From positions 3,126,001 to 3,190,000 of the forward strand of contig NZ_CP068439.1 in NCBI RefSeq assembly GCF_016757735.1: a stretch of DNA of 64,000 bases. Reading direction: 5' to 3'. Under the pieces are notes generated by a model. The model ran no database searches. It had not been told where the DNA came from and saw only the letters and a list, made by a program, of their open reading frames with translations. The stretch comes from Aequorivita iocasae. Lineage in GTDB: Bacteria > Bacteroidota > Bacteroidia > Flavobacteriales > Flavobacteriaceae. Shown here one piece after another: positions 14,951 through 24,540 of this stretch. Position numbers and translations under genes: made by a program. Position 1 is the first letter of the stretch, and every line of letters begins with the position of its first letter.

Positions 14951-15291
14951 CCATCTCTTCTAGAATAAAGGGAGCTTCATTGATCGAAACGGTTATTGCT
15001 ATTACAATAATAACCATATGTTCACTTGTTGCAACCTTGCTATATTCGAAGATTGTCCAACAAGCTCCTCCCCTCCAAAAATATGAAAGTTCGTCGGAGA
15101 TAAACAAGTTGATGGAGGCTAAAAATTATAAACCCTTTAAAAAGGAATATGAAGGGTATAGTATTGAAGGTAGAATACCACAAAAATTTAAGGATGAGGA
15201 TCGACTAGGTTATTTTGAATTTGTCATTACCAGTGAAAAGGACACTTTCATTGTTCCTGTATTAAACTTCAGAGCTATTGATGAACATTAG
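14947..15291 (+). CDS. Type IV pilin-like (pseudopilin) protein
   Basis: This 114-residue protein has a class III signal: a basic leader MTISSRIKG, cleavage before ASLIETVIAI with the conserved Glu at +5, and a hydrophobic helix to about residue 32, then a short soluble domain. This identifies it as a prepilin-peptidase substrate, a minor pseudopilin (GspI/H-like in position). It overlaps the upstream gene by 4 bases and the next pilin gene by 14. The small globular part suggests a tip subunit, but the exact Gsp letter cannot be assigned. Confidence 0.75.
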   Translation: MTISSRIKGASLIETVIAITIITICSLVATLLYSKIVQQAPPLQKYESSSEINKLMEAKNYKPFKKEYEGYSIEGRIPQKFKDEDRLGYFEFVITSEKDTFIVPVLNFRAIDEH

Positions 15292-15757
15292 AGCTTTTAC
15301 AATTTTGGAAATGATTATAAATCTTGCCTTGATGAGTATTATTGTGAGCATGGTATATGTAGTGTATGGCTATATTTCAAAGAATGCTTCGGATTACTCC
15401 TTGATGACAGCCGAAAATTTAGAACTCAAAAGTTTCAGCACGAGACTGAAAGAGGATATGTTTAAAGCGGATCGAATTTCGACAACCAACTCCCGAGAAT
15501 TTAGGATGACTTTTTACGACAACTCTTTTGTAGAATATGTCCACCAACAATCACATTTGATTCGCATGGCTGGAATCACAAGGGATTCCATTAAAGTTTC
15601 ATCAATCTCCATTAATTATTTGGACACAATTCCTGGGCAAGGCGAAATGTTGATCAAAAATATGCTCATAAATGCTGACCTCTACGGTAGCACTGCTCCT
15701 ATCTATATTTATAAAGACTATTATTCCAACTATTTAAACCGATCAGATGGGAATTGA
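15278..15757 (+). CDS. Type IV pilin-like (pseudopilin) protein, GspJ-like
   Basis: This 159-residue protein has a short leader MMNIRA before FTILEMIINLALMSIIVSMVYVVYGYI, with Glu at +5 and the N-methylated helix typical of type IV prepilins and pseudopilins. The soluble domain (residues 35-159) includes LKSFSTRLKEDMFKADRI, reminiscent of GspJ-type minor pseudopilins. The gene overlaps the upstream pilin gene by 14 bases and the gspF gene by 11. It is likely part of the pseudopilus tip complex. The leader is unusually short, and Ala rather than Gly precedes the cleavage site. Confidence 0.72.
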   Translation: MMNIRAFTILEMIINLALMSIIVSMVYVVYGYISKNASDYSLMTAENLELKSFSTRLKEDMFKADRISTTNSREFRMTFYDNSFVEYVHQQSHLIRMAGITRDSIKVSSISINYLDTIPGQGEMLIKNMLINADLYGSTAPIYIYKDYYSNYLNRSDGN

Positions 15758-16883
15758 AATAGGCAAGATACAGGCAAGAAAGGCCTATACAAAAGAGAGG
15801 GAAGTAAATGCTTCGCGGAAGCTAAAATCTTTTTTTGGTTCAAAAAAACTAAATTCAAAAAAGAAAGGGTTTATCTATAAGGACATGGCCACATTACTTA
15901 CGGCAGGTATAGATTTCAAAACAACCCTTACCATCATTAGGGACCAACAAAAAAATGAACACGCCTCCGAAATAATAAATCAGTTGTTAACCAATGTGGT
16001 TAAAGGAAAAGCATTCTATGAGGCAATGGAAATTTCAGGAGAATTTACGCCGTATGAAGTTTATAGCGTCAAAATTGGGGAAGAAACACGCCGGCTGGAT
16101 ACCATACTATTGGAACTGCAAAAATATTTCGATAGAAAGCTAAAATTGAAAAAACAAATTATTTCCATCCTTACATACCCTGCCTTTATTCTGGTTTTGA
16201 CATTGGCAACCCTCTATTTCATGTTAACATACGTGGTTCCCCTTTTCGAATCAGTTTTCAATCAGTTTAATAGGGAATTACCGACACTTACACGATACGT
16301 CATAATACTATCGGAACACTTCAACCTGATTACGCTATTTGTAGTTGGGATCATGGTTATTACTGTATTCATTTATAAGAAGGTGAAGAAACAAGAGGCA
16401 TTTCAAAAGGCGTTTACCTCAATGATATTGAAAGTTCCCTTTTTCGGTAAGCTAATCAGGGAAATCTATATAACCCGTTTCTGTCAATCGATGGCCTTGC
16501 TTTTGGTATCGAAGACATCCTTGGTAGAGTCCATTGGGTTGGTTAGAAAGATGATTGCTTTTTATCCCATAGAGGCTGCACTGATTGTAATGGAAAAAGA
16601 TATTTCAAAAGGGATCGGCCTTGGAGATTCGCTCTCAAAATTCAAAATTTTTGATGCCAATATTATTTCAATGGTACGGGTCGCTGAACAAGTGAACCAA
16701 TTGGATGCCATGTTTTTAACCCTTGCCAACCATTATGATGCCGAAGTAGAGCACAAAACCAAGGTTATGGGAACCATAATAGAACCCATGCTTATTTTGT
16801 TTATCGGAAGCATTGTGGGATTAATAATGATCTCAATGTATGCTCCAATGTTTGACCTCAGCGAGGTGATTGGAGGCAGTTAA
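15747..16883 (+). CDS. gspF: Type II secretion platform protein GspF
   Basis: This 378-residue inner-membrane protein has two T2SSF domains. The first (about 45-165) contains KDMATLLTAGIDFKTTLTIIRDQQ, the second (about 245-370) contains ITRFCQSMALLLVSKTSLVESIGLVRKM. Three transmembrane stretches lie near 140-165, 185-210 and 345-368. GspF/PilC is the rotating platform coupling the GspE ATPase to pseudopilus assembly. The start overlaps the preceding pilin gene by 11 bases. The length matches the family and nothing is missing. Confidence 0.88.
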   Translation: MGIEIGKIQARKAYTKEREVNASRKLKSFFGSKKLNSKKKGFIYKDMATLLTAGIDFKTTLTIIRDQQKNEHASEIINQLLTNVVKGKAFYEAMEISGEFTPYEVYSVKIGEETRRLDTILLELQKYFDRKLKLKKQIISILTYPAFILVLTLATLYFMLTYVVPLFESVFNQFNRELPTLTRYVIILSEHFNLITLFVVGIMVITVFIYKKVKKQEAFQKAFTSMILKVPFFGKLIREIYITRFCQSMALLLVSKTSLVESIGLVRKMIAFYPIEAALIVMEKDISKGIGLGDSLSKFKIFDANIISMVRVAEQVNQLDAMFLTLANHYDAEVEHKTKVMGTIIEPMLILFIGSIVGLIMISMYAPMFDLSEVIGGS

Positions 16884-16925
16884 TATAATATCGAATTAAT
16901 AAAAAAAATCAGAAAGAATATCGTT

Positions 16926-17363
16926 ATGCCAGCACAAAATTTAAAACTTGAAAAGAGATCCAAAAAAAAATTCTACGTTCCCGGATATTCAATGACCGAG
17001 ATTCTGATCGTCTTATGTATTATCGGCATCCTAATTTTGATGGTCCTACCCAATCAAACCTCCGTCATAAGTCAAGCCAAGGCCATTGAGGCACAGACCA
17101 TGTTAAATCATCTATACGCATTGGAGAAGAGTCATTTTTATAGGTTTTCCCGATATACTTCCGATTTTGACGAATTGGGATTTGAGCCGTCACTCGGTAT
17201 TGATAAAGGCGGACAGGCCGTTTACTTCATTGAGGTTATTGAGGCCGGAACAAATAATTTTAAAGCCCGGGCCACAGCGCTTTCGGATTTTGATGGGGAT
17301 GGATCCTTCAATGTATGGGAAATAGATGAGAACAAACTTCTTAAGGAAATAACCAAGGATTGA
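16926..17363 (+). CDS. gspG: Major pseudopilin, GspG-like
   Basis: This 145-residue protein has a longer leader (to residue 19) ending PG, then YSMTEILIVLCIIGILILMVLP with Glu at +5, the canonical prepilin start. The soluble part begins with the GspG-like helix (AIEAQTMLNHLYALEKSHFYRF) and ends with DFDGDGSFNVWEID, an acidic loop like the calcium-binding C-terminal loop of GspG or an EF-hand-like Dx(D)xDG site. Processed by the peptidase encoded directly downstream (4-base overlap), it should polymerise into the pseudopilus piston. It is the best candidate for the major pilin of the locus. Confidence 0.8.
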   Translation: MPAQNLKLEKRSKKKFYVPGYSMTEILIVLCIIGILILMVLPNQTSVISQAKAIEAQTMLNHLYALEKSHFYRFSRYTSDFDELGFEPSLGIDKGGQAVYFIEVIEAGTNNFKARATALSDFDGDGSFNVWEIDENKLLKEITKD

Positions 17364-17878
17364 TCGAATCAACTCCACATATCGTCTTATGCATTTTGCT
17401 TATTGCAATAGCCTACCAGGATTTTAAATTCAGGGCAATACATTTTTTCTTGGTTTTGGGGTTATTTATCTGCGCTTTGTTCATTTTATGGTTCTATCTA
17501 AATAGCTTTGAGGAATTTTTGTATACCGCTTTATTTATCGGGGTGGTTTTGTTTTTACTCTGGATCTATATCCGTATAAAATACAACCATGTGGAAAAAT
17601 CCTTCGTAAACAGTATCGGTCTTGGCGATATATTATTCTTCTTTGCCGTCGCACCATTATTTTCTTTAAAGAACTATATGCTCTTTTTTATAAGTGGAAT
17701 GGTGATTTCGTTAATTTTTTACATACTTTTCAAAAACAAAATGAAAACTTTATTGATACCATTGGCGGGTATTTTGTCGTGTTATCTTTTTTTATTGATA
17801 ATAATTTCCTTTGTTTTTGATCTTGATTTATTTTATCAACCTATTTCAATAATTGCTTTTGGAAACGAACACTATTAA
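17360..17878 (+). CDS. Prepilin peptidase, A24 family (GspO/PilD-like, short form)
   Basis: This is a 172-residue polytopic membrane protein of the aspartic peptidase A24 type. The first catalytic Asp lies in IAYQDFKFRAI (as in DxxxR/K...) and the second in GLGDILFFFA (GxGD motif). It lacks the N-terminal methyltransferase domain of full-length PilD, as in CpaA/TadV-type enzymes, so pilins here may not be N-methylated. The start is a TTG at 17360 inside the gspG stop; no ATG fits better. It cleaves the three prepilins encoded upstream. It overlaps the gspE gene by 26 bases. Confidence 0.78.
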   Translation: MIESTPHIVLCILLIAIAYQDFKFRAIHFFLVLGLFICALFILWFYLNSFEEFLYTALFIGVVLFLLWIYIRIKYNHVEKSFVNSIGLGDILFFFAVAPLFSLKNYMLFFISGMVISLIFYILFKNKMKTLLIPLAGILSCYLFLLIIISFVFDLDLFYQPISIIAFGNEHY

Positions 17879-19259
17879 TTTAACGACAGAAAGTCAACAG
17901 TTGGTTCCAGCAGATGTTGCCTTTCATTATGGCGTTATACCAAAAAACATTCAGGATAACAAATTGACCCTTTACATAAAGGAGAGTTTAATTGGCACTA
18001 CGCCAATAGAAGAGATGGAACTTTTACTCGGGTTTGATGTATTATTGGAACCTTGTGAAGATCCACAAATTGATAAAGCACTGTCCCAATATTATCGCTC
18101 AGAGGGCACGAGGAGGAGTGGATCTGAATTTATATTGGGAAATGATTTTTTGGAGAATTTGATATGGGATGCCAAATCTACCTTAAGTAGTGATATCCAT
18201 TTTGAGATCTTTAAGGATGCCGCCCGGATAAGATTTAGAATAGACGGGAAATTGATAGAAAGATATAAGGTGAAATTAGAGGATTATCCTGAACTGATAA
18301 ATAAAATTAAGATCAAGGCAAATCTTAACATTACGGAAAAAAGATTGCCCCAGGACGGCAGAATAAATTACAGCGACTTTGATATACGGGTATCGATACT
18401 ACCGACGTTGCACGGGGAAAAGATTGTCATGCGGATTTTAGGGAAAGATACTTCAAATCTTTCCATTGAAATGCTCGGCATGAATGAAGAGGAAAAAGCC
18501 AAATACCTGAACGCGGTTAATGCCACCAAAGGGATAATACTTATCAGTGGCCCCACCGGGTCGGGAAAGACCACTACATTATATGCCACATTAAAATTGT
18601 TAAATAAGATTACCACCAATATTCTAACGATTGAAGATCCTATAGAATATACCATGGAAGGTATAAACCAAGTACAGTTAAAGGAAGATATAGGGTTAAC
18701 ATTTGCGAGTGCCCTAAAAACCTTTTTGAGACAGGATCCCGACATTATAATGTTGGGGGAAATAAGGGATGAACAAACTGCACAAATGGCAATACGTGCT
18801 AGCTTAACGGGCCATCTGGTGCTTTCCACCATTCACACAAATTCAGCAGTGGGTACTCTTTCGAGATTGATGGATATGGGAATTCCCCCATTTTTAATTG
18901 CTGAAACCTTAAGAATATCTGTGGCTCAGCGCCTTGTTCGCAAGCTTTGCAATAACTGTAAGGAAAAGAAAATTAATGACGGATTCGGACCTGAACATAT
19001 TTCCCATCTAAAGGAGCATTTTACAGCAAAGGGATGCAATGAATGTTACCAAACGGGATATCGAGGGAGGATCGCCATATATGAACTGATACCGGTTGAT
19101 CCGAAAATAATGGGTTTAATAAAAAAGGGCAATATAAATATGGGTGAAAATTTAGATTATAAGAAATTATCAAAAAAAGCACTTGAACTTGTAGAATCAG
19201 GGGTAACGACCTTGGAAGAAGTTTATCCAATATTAATTGAAGATACAATTCAGGCATGA
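17853..19259 (+). CDS. gspE: Type II secretion ATPase GspE
   Basis: This 468-residue assembly ATPase has Walker A GPTGSGKTTTLY (233 on), an Asp-box-like region DILTIEDPIEY, Walker B DPDIIMLGEIRDEQTAQMAIRASLTGH and His box STIHTNSA. The C-terminal tetracysteine zinc site is C-N-N-C ... GCNECYQTGYRG, typical of GspE/PilB. The N-terminal domain is short (residues 1-100), lacking most of the usual N1E region, which normally binds GspL. It powers pseudopilus extension. The start is a TTG at 17853, overlapping the peptidase gene; an ATG start is not available near this position. It overlaps gspD by 4 bases. Confidence 0.92.
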   Translation: MLLETNTINLTTESQQLVPADVAFHYGVIPKNIQDNKLTLYIKESLIGTTPIEEMELLLGFDVLLEPCEDPQIDKALSQYYRSEGTRRSGSEFILGNDFLENLIWDAKSTLSSDIHFEIFKDAARIRFRIDGKLIERYKVKLEDYPELINKIKIKANLNITEKRLPQDGRINYSDFDIRVSILPTLHGEKIVMRILGKDTSNLSIEMLGMNEEEKAKYLNAVNATKGIILISGPTGSGKTTTLYATLKLLNKITTNILTIEDPIEYTMEGINQVQLKEDIGLTFASALKTFLRQDPDIIMLGEIRDEQTAQMAIRASLTGHLVLSTIHTNSAVGTLSRLMDMGIPPFLIAETLRISVAQRLVRKLCNNCKEKKINDGFGPEHISHLKEHFTAKGCNECYQTGYRGRIAIYELIPVDPKIMGLIKKGNINMGENLDYKKLSKKALELVESGVTTLEEVYPILIEDTIQA

Positions 19260-21166
19260 GAAAAATTTTATTATTTATTTGTATTTCATTTTCCTTTACG
19301 GTGTTGGCGCAAACTAGTGACATCCAAACCATAGAAGCAAAATTTAATGAAATAGCTAAGACGCGCAAAGGATTGAGCGAGAAAATAAGAATCGATATTT
19401 CTGGATTGTCTTTATATGATTTCATAACGTCCATAGCCGAGGAACACCAATTGAATGTAAGCGTGGATAACAATTTAAATCAAATTGTAAATAGCAATTT
19501 CTTTGATGTGGAAGTCAGGGATGTATTTCTATTTCTAATCCAAAAATACGAGTTGGAGGTTTCCTTTTTGAACAGTATTATTGCGTTCAACAAAAAAGAG
19601 CCAATAGTCATAATAGCCCCGCCTAAACCGATTCCCCCAATAGATATAGAATATAATAAACAAAACAACTTTCTTTCGGTAAAGCTCAAAAATGATTCAT
19701 TACCTCGGGTAGCGCAAAAAATCACGGAAGTGTCCAACAAGAATGTGGTCCTTTCACCTGATATAAAGACTATGAATGTCTCTGCCTATATTTTGAATCG
19801 ACCTTTTGACCAAGTAATGGAAATGTTGGCAAAGTCCAACAAACTATCCATGACGATTGATGATAACGGATTTTATTTTCTTGAAAAAGATGTTTCTGAA
19901 AATGCTAATGAACCTAAAAATAACAGGAACAGCAAAAATAATATATCCCGAATGAGTCAGAGCTCCGGTGACTTGACGGTGAATTTAAATGCGAACGGGT
20001 ATCTTTCCGTAAAGGCAAATCAATCGGATTTAAACAGTATTATAATCCAAGCTGCGGCGCTTTTGGATATCAGTTATTTTTTGTATAACCCAATAGGCGA
20101 TGAGACAACAACATTGATCGCCAATGAAATTACTTTTGATGATTTATTGGAGCATATATTCAAGGGCAAAAAATACACTTTTAAAAAGACGGATGATCTT
20201 TACTTAATCGGCGAACAGAATACAGAGGGGCTTCGAGTTACCGAACTCGTCCAGTTGGAAAACCGGACAATAGAGTTGGTGCTACCTACCCTTCCCAAAA
20301 CCTTATTGGAAAATGTGGAAGTAAGAGAGGTAATCGAACTTAACGGGATAATAATCGCAGGATCCAAACCCAAGATTCTGGAAATAAAAGAATATTTGCG
20401 GGAAATAGATAAAATTGTTCCCTTGGTGCAAATTGAAGTTTTGATCGTACAATATCAAAAATCCCATGACGTACAGACAGGACTAAAGGCCATTTTGGGA
20501 GATGAAGGTCGGGACATTAAGACCGAGGGGGTTATTTTCCCCAACGCTGACGTAACTTTGAATTCCAGTTCTATAAACAACCTTATAGATAGTTTCAATG
20601 GTTTTGGAATATTTAATTTAGGAAAGGTAACCGAAAGGTTTTATGCGAATTTGTCAGCCTTGGAAAGCAATTCGATCATAGATCTGCAATCAACACCAAA
20701 GATAGCTACCCTTAGTGGCCACGAAGCCAGTGTTTCCATTGGAGAGACAAATTATTATTTTGAACAGACAAATAGGTTAATAAATTCCGGCATTAACGAA
20801 AATATATTACAATCGGGCGTCTGGAAACCAACCGAAGCCAATTTAAGTGTTTTTATCAAGCCTTATGTCAGTAAGGACGAACAGGTAACTCTAACCATCA
20901 GTGTCGAGAAAAGTGCTTTTCTGGGGAGGGCCGGTGAAGATGCGCCTCCAGATAAGGCAACACAACGATTTGAATCCTTGGTACGCGTTAAAAATAATGA
21001 GATGATTCTTTTGGGCGGGCTCGATGAGTTGGATCGGCAAAACTCGGGGTCCGGAACACCACTATTATCTAGGATTCCTATAATAAAATGGCTTTTTAGC
21101 AGCAAAAGAAAATCGAGATCAAAATCAAAACTACATGTTTTCATCAAACCTACAATAGTATATTAG
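19256..21166 (+). CDS. gspD: Secretin GspD/PilQ-like outer-membrane channel
   Basis: This 636-residue protein has a signal peptide (1-19, ending VLAQ) and an STN-like N0 domain (about 40-115: ISGLSLYDFITSIAEEHQLNVSVDNNLNQ). A second STN-like unit follows at about 145-215, then an Asn/Ser-rich linker, further N-domains (to about 385) and a C-terminal secretin barrel from about 390 (VPLVQIEVLIVQYQKSHDVQTGLK). The barrel includes LSALESNSIIDLQSTPKIATLSGHEASVSIGETNYY and ends MILLGGLDELDRQNSGSGTPLLSRIPIIKWLFSS. It forms the outer-membrane pore of the machine. No pilotin-binding S-domain is evident. It overlaps gspE by 4 bases and abuts the GspL-like gene. Confidence 0.9.
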   Translation: MRKILLFICISFSFTVLAQTSDIQTIEAKFNEIAKTRKGLSEKIRIDISGLSLYDFITSIAEEHQLNVSVDNNLNQIVNSNFFDVEVRDVFLFLIQKYELEVSFLNSIIAFNKKEPIVIIAPPKPIPPIDIEYNKQNNFLSVKLKNDSLPRVAQKITEVSNKNVVLSPDIKTMNVSAYILNRPFDQVMEMLAKSNKLSMTIDDNGFYFLEKDVSENANEPKNNRNSKNNISRMSQSSGDLTVNLNANGYLSVKANQSDLNSIIIQAAALLDISYFLYNPIGDETTTLIANEITFDDLLEHIFKGKKYTFKKTDDLYLIGEQNTEGLRVTELVQLENRTIELVLPTLPKTLLENVEVREVIELNGIIIAGSKPKILEIKEYLREIDKIVPLVQIEVLIVQYQKSHDVQTGLKAILGDEGRDIKTEGVIFPNADVTLNSSSINNLIDSFNGFGIFNLGKVTERFYANLSALESNSIIDLQSTPKIATLSGHEASVSIGETNYYFEQTNRLINSGINENILQSGVWKPTEANLSVFIKPYVSKDEQVTLTISVEKSAFLGRAGEDAPPDKATQRFESLVRVKNNEMILLGGLDELDRQNSGSGTPLLSRIPIIKWLFSSKRKSRSKSKLHVFIKPTIVY

Positions 21167-22339
21167 ATGGTACGCGAACTGGTATATAAATATTTTGTCA
21201 AGGAGTTTTACTCCCTGGAGATAAATTTTGGTGACCGGGAAGCGGAATATCGGATATTATATCTCAAAAGGCAAGCTTCCAAGCTCAATATCATAGAGCA
21301 AACTATTGAGAACGAGGAAGGGGTTTTTAAAAAGCTAAAAAAGGACCTACCACTGATTTTGGCATTTTCAGGTAAAAGGATCATAAATAAAGTAGTTCCA
21401 AATGAAACCAATTATCTTCAAAAGATCCTTTTCAACAAGGATCCCGACTCATATTATATACAGGAATATACCAAGAAAGGAAATATGCTCCTGTCGGTGG
21501 CTAGAAAAAAAGATATTGATGAATATTTGGATAAATTTAAAAATCATAACTTTAATATTTTGGACTTCTCCCTTGGACCATTTGTCCTGGAAAGTTTAAC
21601 CCACTTATTCAGTGAAACTAAGATTTTTAGCACAGAGGATTTTAAATATGATCCCTTAAAAAGTGAATTAATTACCGAAGCCGATCCCCTCGTAGAGAAT
21701 GAAAACCATAATATTGGGGGTGACACAATTTTAAACACACACATTTTAGCGTTTGCAACATTCCTGTGTTATGTTCATCCCGAAGGCTTTTCTAAAAATT
21801 TTCAAGATTATATCGATAAACAATCCGAATCCTATTCATATCGAATCGCATTCGGGGTCACCGCCAAATCAGTAATAGTTCTTTTCCTTATCTTGTTGTC
21901 CATAAGTTATGCCGTCAGATCACACTACATCGGCAAGAGTACGGAAATTCAACAGGAGTCACTTATGAACAGTCAAGTCCTCAATGAAATCGCTACCCTT
22001 ACCAAAGATAGGGATTACAAAAAAAATATTATATCCAACTCCAGTTTGGGAAGCACCGACTTTTTGAGTTTTTATATTTCCCAAATAACACTTGATCTTC
22101 CAGAGGACATATTATTGAAAAGATTGGAAGTTTTCCCTTCCAAAACTTCCAGTAACCCTAATGAAAAAATTCAAATAAAACCCAATACTATAATCATTGA
22201 TGGTATTACACCCTCAAATTTAAGCGTAAATGAATGGGTCAATCTACTGGATGAATATAAATGGATACAAAAAGTTGAGCTTTTGTCATATTCCCTCGAA
22301 AAGGAAGAATATGTATTTAAATTGAATATAACCCTATAA
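21167..22339 (+). CDS. GspL/PilM-PilN-like inner-membrane assembly protein
   Basis: This 390-residue bitopic protein has a cytoplasmic part (1-220), a single transmembrane helix at about 228-250 (AKSVIVLFLILLSISYAV), a short coiled region and a periplasmic ferredoxin-like domain ending in LNEWVNLLDEYKWIQKVELLSYS-type strands (PilN-like). The layout, actin-fold-like cytoplasmic domain plus TM plus PilN domain, is that of GspL, the link between GspE and the inner-membrane platform. Sequence similarity is weak, so assignment relies on architecture and on its place between gspD and a GspM/PilO-like gene. It starts immediately after the gspD stop. Confidence 0.6.
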   Translation: MVRELVYKYFVKEFYSLEINFGDREAEYRILYLKRQASKLNIIEQTIENEEGVFKKLKKDLPLILAFSGKRIINKVVPNETNYLQKILFNKDPDSYYIQEYTKKGNMLLSVARKKDIDEYLDKFKNHNFNILDFSLGPFVLESLTHLFSETKIFSTEDFKYDPLKSELITEADPLVENENHNIGGDTILNTHILAFATFLCYVHPEGFSKNFQDYIDKQSESYSYRIAFGVTAKSVIVLFLILLSISYAVRSHYIGKSTEIQQESLMNSQVLNEIATLTKDRDYKKNIISNSSLGSTDFLSFYISQITLDLPEDILLKRLEVFPSKTSSNPNEKIQIKPNTIIIDGITPSNLSVNEWVNLLDEYKWIQKVELLSYSLEKEEYVFKLNITL

Positions 22340-22340
22340 T

Positions 22341-22865
22341 ATGTTTAGAAACCTAAGCTATAAAAGAAAATTTCATCTGTTGCTACTGTTTATAGTGGTT
22401 TTAGGCTTTACGGCATATAAACGTTCTTTTAAGGGAACCCTAGAGGCCATAAATTTTTATCGGGAGTCAATGGACAAAATAGACGCCCGTTCGTCCGCTA
22501 CCTTAGAATTATCCGATCTAAAAACGGAAATTCGGGTTCTTGATGATATGATTGGAAAAAAAGCAAAAAATCCCACCCTGGTCCAGAATGAAATCTTGGG
22601 TTTCTTAAGTCAACGAGATGAAGATATTACCCTTGCCAAAATCGAAAATCTACATATCTCAGATGATAGTTATTTTCGAATATACTCTAACATAATTACC
22701 CTTAAGGGCAAATTCAATCCATTGATAAAAACCATATATGAATTTGAGAGCAATTTTGAATATGCTAGGATCGCAAGTATGACCTTTAGGGTTGAGCGGA
22801 ACAATAAGACTTCTAAAATAGAATTATACAATGACATTATATTCCAAAATTATGAAAAAAAATAG
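22341..22865 (+). CDS. GspM/PilO-like inner-membrane protein
   Basis: This 174-residue protein has a short cytoplasmic tail, one transmembrane helix (about 11-27: FHLLLLFIVVLGFTAYK), a coiled helix (about 35-75) and a small alpha/beta periplasmic domain. This matches the GspM/PilO layout, which pairs with GspL. It lies 1 base after the GspL-like gene, the same order as gspL-gspM or pilN-pilO elsewhere. Sequence alone would not identify it. It overlaps the following lipoprotein gene by 14 bases if that gene starts at 22852. Confidence 0.55.
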   Translation: MFRNLSYKRKFHLLLLFIVVLGFTAYKRSFKGTLEAINFYRESMDKIDARSSATLELSDLKTEIRVLDDMIGKKAKNPTLVQNEILGFLSQRDEDITLAKIENLHISDDSYFRIYSNIITLKGKFNPLIKTIYEFESNFEYARIASMTFRVERNNKTSKIELYNDIIFQNYEKK

Positions 22866-23814
22866 CAGTATAATAGGGGCCGTTTTCGCTCTCTTTTTAT
22901 TATTTTCCTGTGATGACATATTGGAAAAGGATATTTCGGACATGCAACTAACCGTTATAAGTCCCAATGAAGGTGATACTATTGCCGGGAATACCGTACA
23001 ATTTTTATGGAATACGATCGAAGGTGCAAATAACTACACCATTCAGATCTACAATAATAATTTATTGGTGATGGACACGTTAATAAGCGCTCCACCATAT
23101 ATTGATGTTCTTGCCAGCGATTCATATCAATGGCGGATAAAAGGCGAAAATGAGGCCTATGAAACCCAATATAATTTCCCTATAAATTTTGAGGTGATTT
23201 CCTCAACGGATCTCACCAATCAAGCAGTAATTCTCAACAGCCCATCCGACAATGTTTACACGAATGAATCCTCGATAATATTCTCTTGGAGTTCAGTACC
23301 GTCCGCGGATTCTTATACTTTTGAACTATTGCGGAAATCATCTTCTGGAACCGTAACCGTAGATTTACAAGAAGGGCTCTTCACAACGACCGTTACATTG
23401 GACGAGAATGTGCTTGACCGCGATTCGGAGTATATTTGGCGCGTAAAGGCCGTAAATGAAACCAGCCAAACTATTTTTTTTTCCAGAACATTTTTTATCG
23501 ATACTGTTCCCCCTCCCGTCCCCTCCCTTATCTCGCCCAAATTTGAGGAAGAATTTGATCTGACGGAGATAATAACCTTTTCTTGGGATTTTGGAAATGA
23601 TCCTGGTATTATAGATTCAGCTATCAATAGCGTTTATGAAATTGCGACGAATTCGACCTTTTCGAATGTTATAGAGAGCGGCGTTTCCTTTCCTACGACT
23701 ATTACCTATACATTTAATGAAAGTGGAACCTATTACTGGAGAGTTAGAGGTGAGGACGCTGCAGGTAATGTGGGTTCATTTAACTCAAACGGAAAATTGA
23801 TTGTAAATGAATAA
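22852..23814 (+). CDS. Outer-membrane lipoprotein with fibronectin-III-like repeats
   Basis: From the ATG at 22852 this encodes 320 residues with a lipoprotein signal ending LLFSC. Three beta-sandwich units of about 90 residues follow, each opening with a Trp-containing strand (VQFLWNTIEGANNYTIQIY; IIFSWSSVPSADSYTFELL; ITFSWDFGNDPG) and closing YQWRIKGENE / YIWRVKAVNE / YYWRVRGEDAAGN. This is the FN3-like pattern common in secreted Bacteroidota proteins. The longer frame to 22831 adds residues before the basic MKKNSS start and is less likely. It sits inside the T2SS operon, so it may dock substrates or the secretin at the outer membrane. Confidence 0.7.
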   Translation: MKKNSSIIGAVFALFLLFSCDDILEKDISDMQLTVISPNEGDTIAGNTVQFLWNTIEGANNYTIQIYNNNLLVMDTLISAPPYIDVLASDSYQWRIKGENEAYETQYNFPINFEVISSTDLTNQAVILNSPSDNVYTNESSIIFSWSSVPSADSYTFELLRKSSSGTVTVDLQEGLFTTTVTLDENVLDRDSEYIWRVKAVNETSQTIFFSRTFFIDTVPPPVPSLISPKFEEEFDLTEIITFSWDFGNDPGIIDSAINSVYEIATNSTFSNVIESGVSFPTTITYTFNESGTYYWRVRGEDAAGNVGSFNSNGKLIVNE

Positions 23815-24283
23815 ACAGTTACTCAATAAAATTTTGATTTTTTTCCTGATATTGATATGGTCGATCCTAGGATATAAACTCATTTCAAATTTTGTTGGGA
23901 AGGAAAAAGTAGTTGGCAAAACCATAAAATTAGCCAACTATGGTTCAGAAAAGCATGAAGAAAAAAAGAAGATTTTTGTATTTACTGAAATTGTGCGTGA
24001 TCCTTTCTTGGGGAATATTATAGTTACGGACAATAAAAAACAGCCTTTGGTGATAAACAAAGAAAAATCTCCAAAACAAATAAATATTTGGCCTTCAATA
24101 CAGTATTTTGGATTCGTCAGAGGAGAAATGAGCGACAATCCCTTGGCGCTGTTAAAGATTAATAACCAACTTGAACGTATTCGCCAAGGCAGCAGAATCG
24201 ACGGACTGTATATTAAGGACATTTACAGCGATTCAATTCAGCTAGTTTTTGGGAAAGAAAAAAAAATATTCGTCAAAGAATAA
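23807..24283 (+). CDS. GspC/PilP-like inner-membrane protein
   Basis: This 158-residue protein has one N-terminal transmembrane helix (about 8-27) and a periplasmic domain. The last 60 residues (YFGFVRGEMSDNPLALLKINNQLERIRQGSRIDGLYIKDIYSDSIQLVFG) have the HR/PilP-like beta pattern that in GspC binds the secretin N0 domain. The preceding VRDPFLG motif is also typical of PilP/GspC. It completes the set C-D-E-F-G-L-M-O in one operon and is its last gene; it overlaps the lipoprotein gene by 8 bases. A gap of 240 bases without a gene follows. Confidence 0.6.
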   Translation: MNKQLLNKILIFFLILIWSILGYKLISNFVGKEKVVGKTIKLANYGSEKHEEKKKIFVFTEIVRDPFLGNIIVTDNKKQPLVINKEKSPKQINIWPSIQYFGFVRGEMSDNPLALLKINNQLERIRQGSRIDGLYIKDIYSDSIQLVFGKEKKIFVKE

Positions 24284-24540
24284 GTTTAACCCCTTCAAAT
24301 GCAATAAGTTAAAAGTGAAAAGATATTTTAAGTTAAAATTTTATTAAAAATATTTTTGAATTGTTAAATTAATTTTTTAATTTAGTCACTCCCCCAGTTA
24401 ATTAGAAAATAATCAATTATAAATTTTATATAAAAAATTCCGAAGAAAACAACGTTTGTTGTCAATCTGTTGGATTCCATAAAATAAAGTAAATAATAAT
24501 ATTAACTAACTAACCAATACTCTTGACATTCAAACCATCA

